A stretch of DNA of 41,269 nt from a bacterium (lineage in GTDB: Bacteria > Armatimonadota > UBA5829): NCBI GenBank assembly GCA_021373255.1, contig JAJFTD010000098.1, forward strand, positions 1-41,269. The letters run 5' to 3'. Each line of letters opens with the position of its first letter. Positions within the stretch are counted from its first letter, which is position 1. Shown here one piece after another: positions 39,516 to 41,269 of this stretch. Made by a program: the position numbers and the translations under genes. A model generated the notes under the pieces. It ran no database searches and was not told the DNA's origin. It saw only the letters and a list, made by a program, of their open reading frames with translations.

Positions 39516-40651
39516 CAGGCCAGGTACCGGGAGCGGATGATCTCCCAAATCCTCTCTGCCGCGTGCCCGTCACCGTAGGGATTTTTCGCCTCGGCCATTG
39601 CGGAATACGCTGCACTATCAGTGAGCAGTTTCTGAGCCTCGGTTACAATTGTATTTACATCGGTCCCGACGAGTTTTGCGCTTCCCGCATCCACACCCTC
39701 CGGGCGTTCGGTGGTTGTTCGCAGCACCAGAACAGGCTTACCCAGCGATGGCGCCTCTTCCTGCACCCCACCGGAATCCGTCAGCACTATATATGCCGAT
39801 TTGATCATGTGCACAAACGGCACATACTCCGGCGGCTCTATAAGTATTACGCGCTGCTCAGCTTGAAGTTCCGGAAAAACCACATCTCGCACAATCGGGT
39901 TTTTGTGCACAGGGAAAACTACAGTGAAATCCGGGTTGCGTGCCAATATTCGCTTTACTGCTGTGCAGATATCGCGCATCGGATCACCCCAGTTTTCACG
40001 CCGGTGGGCCGTGAGCAGTATCATCTTTCCCGATTCTGCAGCCGCACGAACTCTCTCGTCGTCAAAATGATAATCACCAGCCGCGATGCTAAGCAGGGCA
40101 TCTATGACTGTGTTGCCGGTCACAAAGACAACGTCATCCCTCACACCCTCCTTAAGCAAGTTCATTCTGGACTGCTCGGTAGGGGCGAAATGCAGATCGG
40201 CGATAACTCCAGTCAGCCGGCGATTCATCTCTTCCGGGAACGGGTTATATTTATTATCGGTGCGCAATCCCGCCTCAACATGGCCAAATGGGACTTTATG
40301 GTAAAATGCGGCGAGGCTGGCTATGAATGTTGTGCTGGTATCACCCTGCGCGAGGACGAGATCGGGCTTGACTTCATCGATCACCCTGTCTAGACCTTCT
40401 AATGCACGGGTCGAGATCTGAGCGAGGGTTTGTCTAGCCGACATGATATTGAGATCAAAGTCGGGTTGGAGCTTGAATGCGTGCAGAACTTGCTCCAGCA
40501 TCTCCCTGTGCTGACCTGTCACAGCGAGCACGAGTTCGGCTTCCTGCGGGTGCTTTTTTAGTTCGAGCACAACCGGAGCCATCTTGACAGTATCCGGCCT
40601 TGTGCCACATACTGCCAGAATCTTGATAGGGGTAGTCCTATTATTCGACAA
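39515..40651 (-). CDS. wecB: UDP-N-acetylglucosamine 2-epimerase (non-hydrolysing)
   Basis: Converts UDP-GlcNAc to UDP-ManNAc for surface polysaccharide or teichoic-acid-like linkage units. The 378 residues are full length. Seen: VCGTRPDTVKMAPVVLELKK (most relatives have GTRPE), VTGQHREML, LVLAQGDTSTTFIASLAAFY, GHVEAGLRT, NPFPEEMNRRLTGVIADLHF, TGNTVIDALL, LLTAHRRENWG, VFPVHKNPIVR, and the UDP-site LTDSGGVQEEAPSLGKPVLV with RPEGVDAG. The start is TTG 40651 with AGAGGG 10 nt upstream. It sits 15 nt after the wecA/tagO-like gene and overlaps the permease gene. Confidence 0.96.
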   Translation of the reverse strand: MSNNRTTPIKILAVCGTRPDTVKMAPVVLELKKHPQEAELVLAVTGQHREMLEQVLHAFKLQPDFDLNIMSARQTLAQISTRALEGLDRVIDEVKPDLVLAQGDTSTTFIASLAAFYHKVPFGHVEAGLRTDNKYNPFPEEMNRRLTGVIADLHFAPTEQSRMNLLKEGVRDDVVFVTGNTVIDALLSIAAGDYHFDDERVRAAAESGKMILLTAHRRENWGDPMRDICTAVKRILARNPDFTVVFPVHKNPIVRDVVFPELQAEQRVILIEPPEYVPFVHMIKSAYIVLTDSGGVQEEAPSLGKPVLVLRTTTERPEGVDAGSAKLVGTDVNTIVTEAQKLLTDSAAYSAMAEAKNPYGDGHAAERIWEIIRSRYLA

Positions 40652-40666
40652 TTGTCTCGAACCCTC

Positions 40667-41269
40667 TCATCTGACGTAGGTGAAAAGCGCATATGCGACG
40701 GCGCAAAACACGAATGTAAGCCCGTAAATGAACCATATCACCTGTCTGTGTGAAAAACCCTTGCTTGTGAGCCTGTGGTGAAGGTGGCTTGTGTCGGCCT
40801 CGTCTATCCTCTTGCCGGTAGCAATCCGCCTTAGCACCACGAATGCAGTATCAAAAAGTGGCACACCCAGGACCAGCACAGGTGCGGCCACCGCCACGAA
40901 CGCAGCAATCTTGAACGCCCCCGCTATGGAAATCCCCGCGAGCATAAACCCGAGGAATTGGGCACCAACAGTGCCCATAAATATCTTAGCCGGAGGATAA
41001 TTATACCGCAGGAACCCAACAGTTCCTCCAACAAGAGCAGCCGCCATTACTGCGGATATCTCAAACTTGGCTCCTGATCGGATTGCCATAAACATCAGCG
41101 TTGCCGATGCGATTGCAGCAATTCCAGCCGCCAGGCCGTCCATGCCGTCCATGCAGTCAACGGCCTTGGTAACCATCAGCACCCAAAGCAGGGTAACGGG
41201 CACACTCGCCCACCCCAGCCACATCAACCGTCCTCCAAGGAACGGGTTGGTAATGTGGACTATCTTCAC
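40667..41269 (-). CDS. WecA/TagO-like undecaprenyl-phosphate glycosyl-1-phosphate transferase, N-terminus cut by window edge
   Basis: A membrane enzyme of the MraY/WecA/TagO family that loads a sugar-1-phosphate on undecaprenyl phosphate. About 200 C-terminal residues are visible; the frame runs off the right edge, so the GTG at the edge is not the true start. Seen: NPFLGGRLMWLGWASVPVTLLW split across the usual TagO loop, KAVDCMDGMDGLAAGIAAI (the family's DGxDGLAAG), VGFLRYNYPPAKIFMGTVG, and the loop DEADTSHLHHRLTSKGFSHR. The motif that is normally FMGDxGS reads FMGTVGAQ here, so the usual Asp and Ser are replaced. It leads wecB, the permease and uppP. Confidence 0.9.
   Translation of the reverse strand: MKIVHITNPFLGGRLMWLGWASVPVTLLWVLMVTKAVDCMDGMDGLAAGIAAIASATLMFMAIRSGAKFEISAVMAAALVGGTVGFLRYNYPPAKIFMGTVGAQFLGFMLAGISIAGAFKIAAFVAVAAPVLVLGVPLFDTAFVVLRRIATGKRIDEADTSHLHHRLTSKGFSHRQVIWFIYGLTFVFCAVAYALFTYVR

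Overview
The window is a densely packed bacterial chromosome segment with no phage, insertion sequence, plasmid or CRISPR features. Most genes are core housekeeping genes on the minus strand. The organism has HrcA/CIRCE heat-shock control, a PEP-CTERM secreted protein, GroES/GroEL, a long-form FolP, a BFN (DUF151) nuclease next to rho, tRNAs with encoded CCA ends, and many TTG and GTG starts. This mix would fit an uncultured Armatimonadota-like lineage or another deep-branching bacterium. That placement is inference; nothing in the window proves it.

Layout. 1-4.0 kb: a truncated secreted beta-propeller-like gene, secG, a 58-residue Cys-rich membrane protein, folP, a 45-codon orphan ORF behind a sigma-54-like promoter, and an MTA/MTI phosphorylase. 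4.3-8.0 kb: a plus-strand block with a STAS protein, a GT4 glycosyltransferase and its (alpha/alpha)6 partner, then a single-domain response regulator and a small membrane protein. 8.1-12 kb: a membrane protein and AmmeMemoRadiSam radical SAM enzyme, divergent from a GAF-GGDEF-pseudoreceiver-HD-GYP protein. 12-18.5 kb: guaA-hpt, rho-BFN and groS-groL with CIRCE. 18.7-24.5 kb: an STN-domain secreted protein, DUF72, tpiA, pgk and gap, then a PEP-CTERM protein with a textbook sigma-54 promoter. 24.6-33.1 kb: a long likely operon miaB-mutS-mutL-der-plsY-amrA. 33.1-33.6 kb: tRNA-Gly, -Cys, -Arg and -Ser. 33.7-37.1 kb: a large glycosidase-like protein with a PIG-L deacetylase. 37.2-37.5 kb: tRNA-Leu and -Val. 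37.5-41.3 kb: a cell-envelope operon wecA/tagO-like, wecB, an AI-2E/PerM-family permease and uppP.

Functional links. The gap-pgk-tpiA genes supply lower glycolysis. guaA and hpt feed GMP synthesis and salvage. The wecA-like, wecB and uppP genes handle lipid-linked sugar and undecaprenyl phosphate. The two AmmeMemoRadiSam components, A and the radical SAM enzyme, lie 15 kb apart, and Memo/B is not in the window. Several strong sigma-70-type promoters can be read directly, with 17-nt spacers.

Most interesting signals: two intergenic matches to the sigma-54 GG-N10-GC promoter, one before the PEP-CTERM gene and one before the tiny ORF at 3019; a repeated structured leader element before secG and the 58-residue membrane protein; a probable ATT start for the GT4 partner; and an envelope glycosyl-1-phosphate transferase lacking the usual Asp of its FMGDxGS motif.
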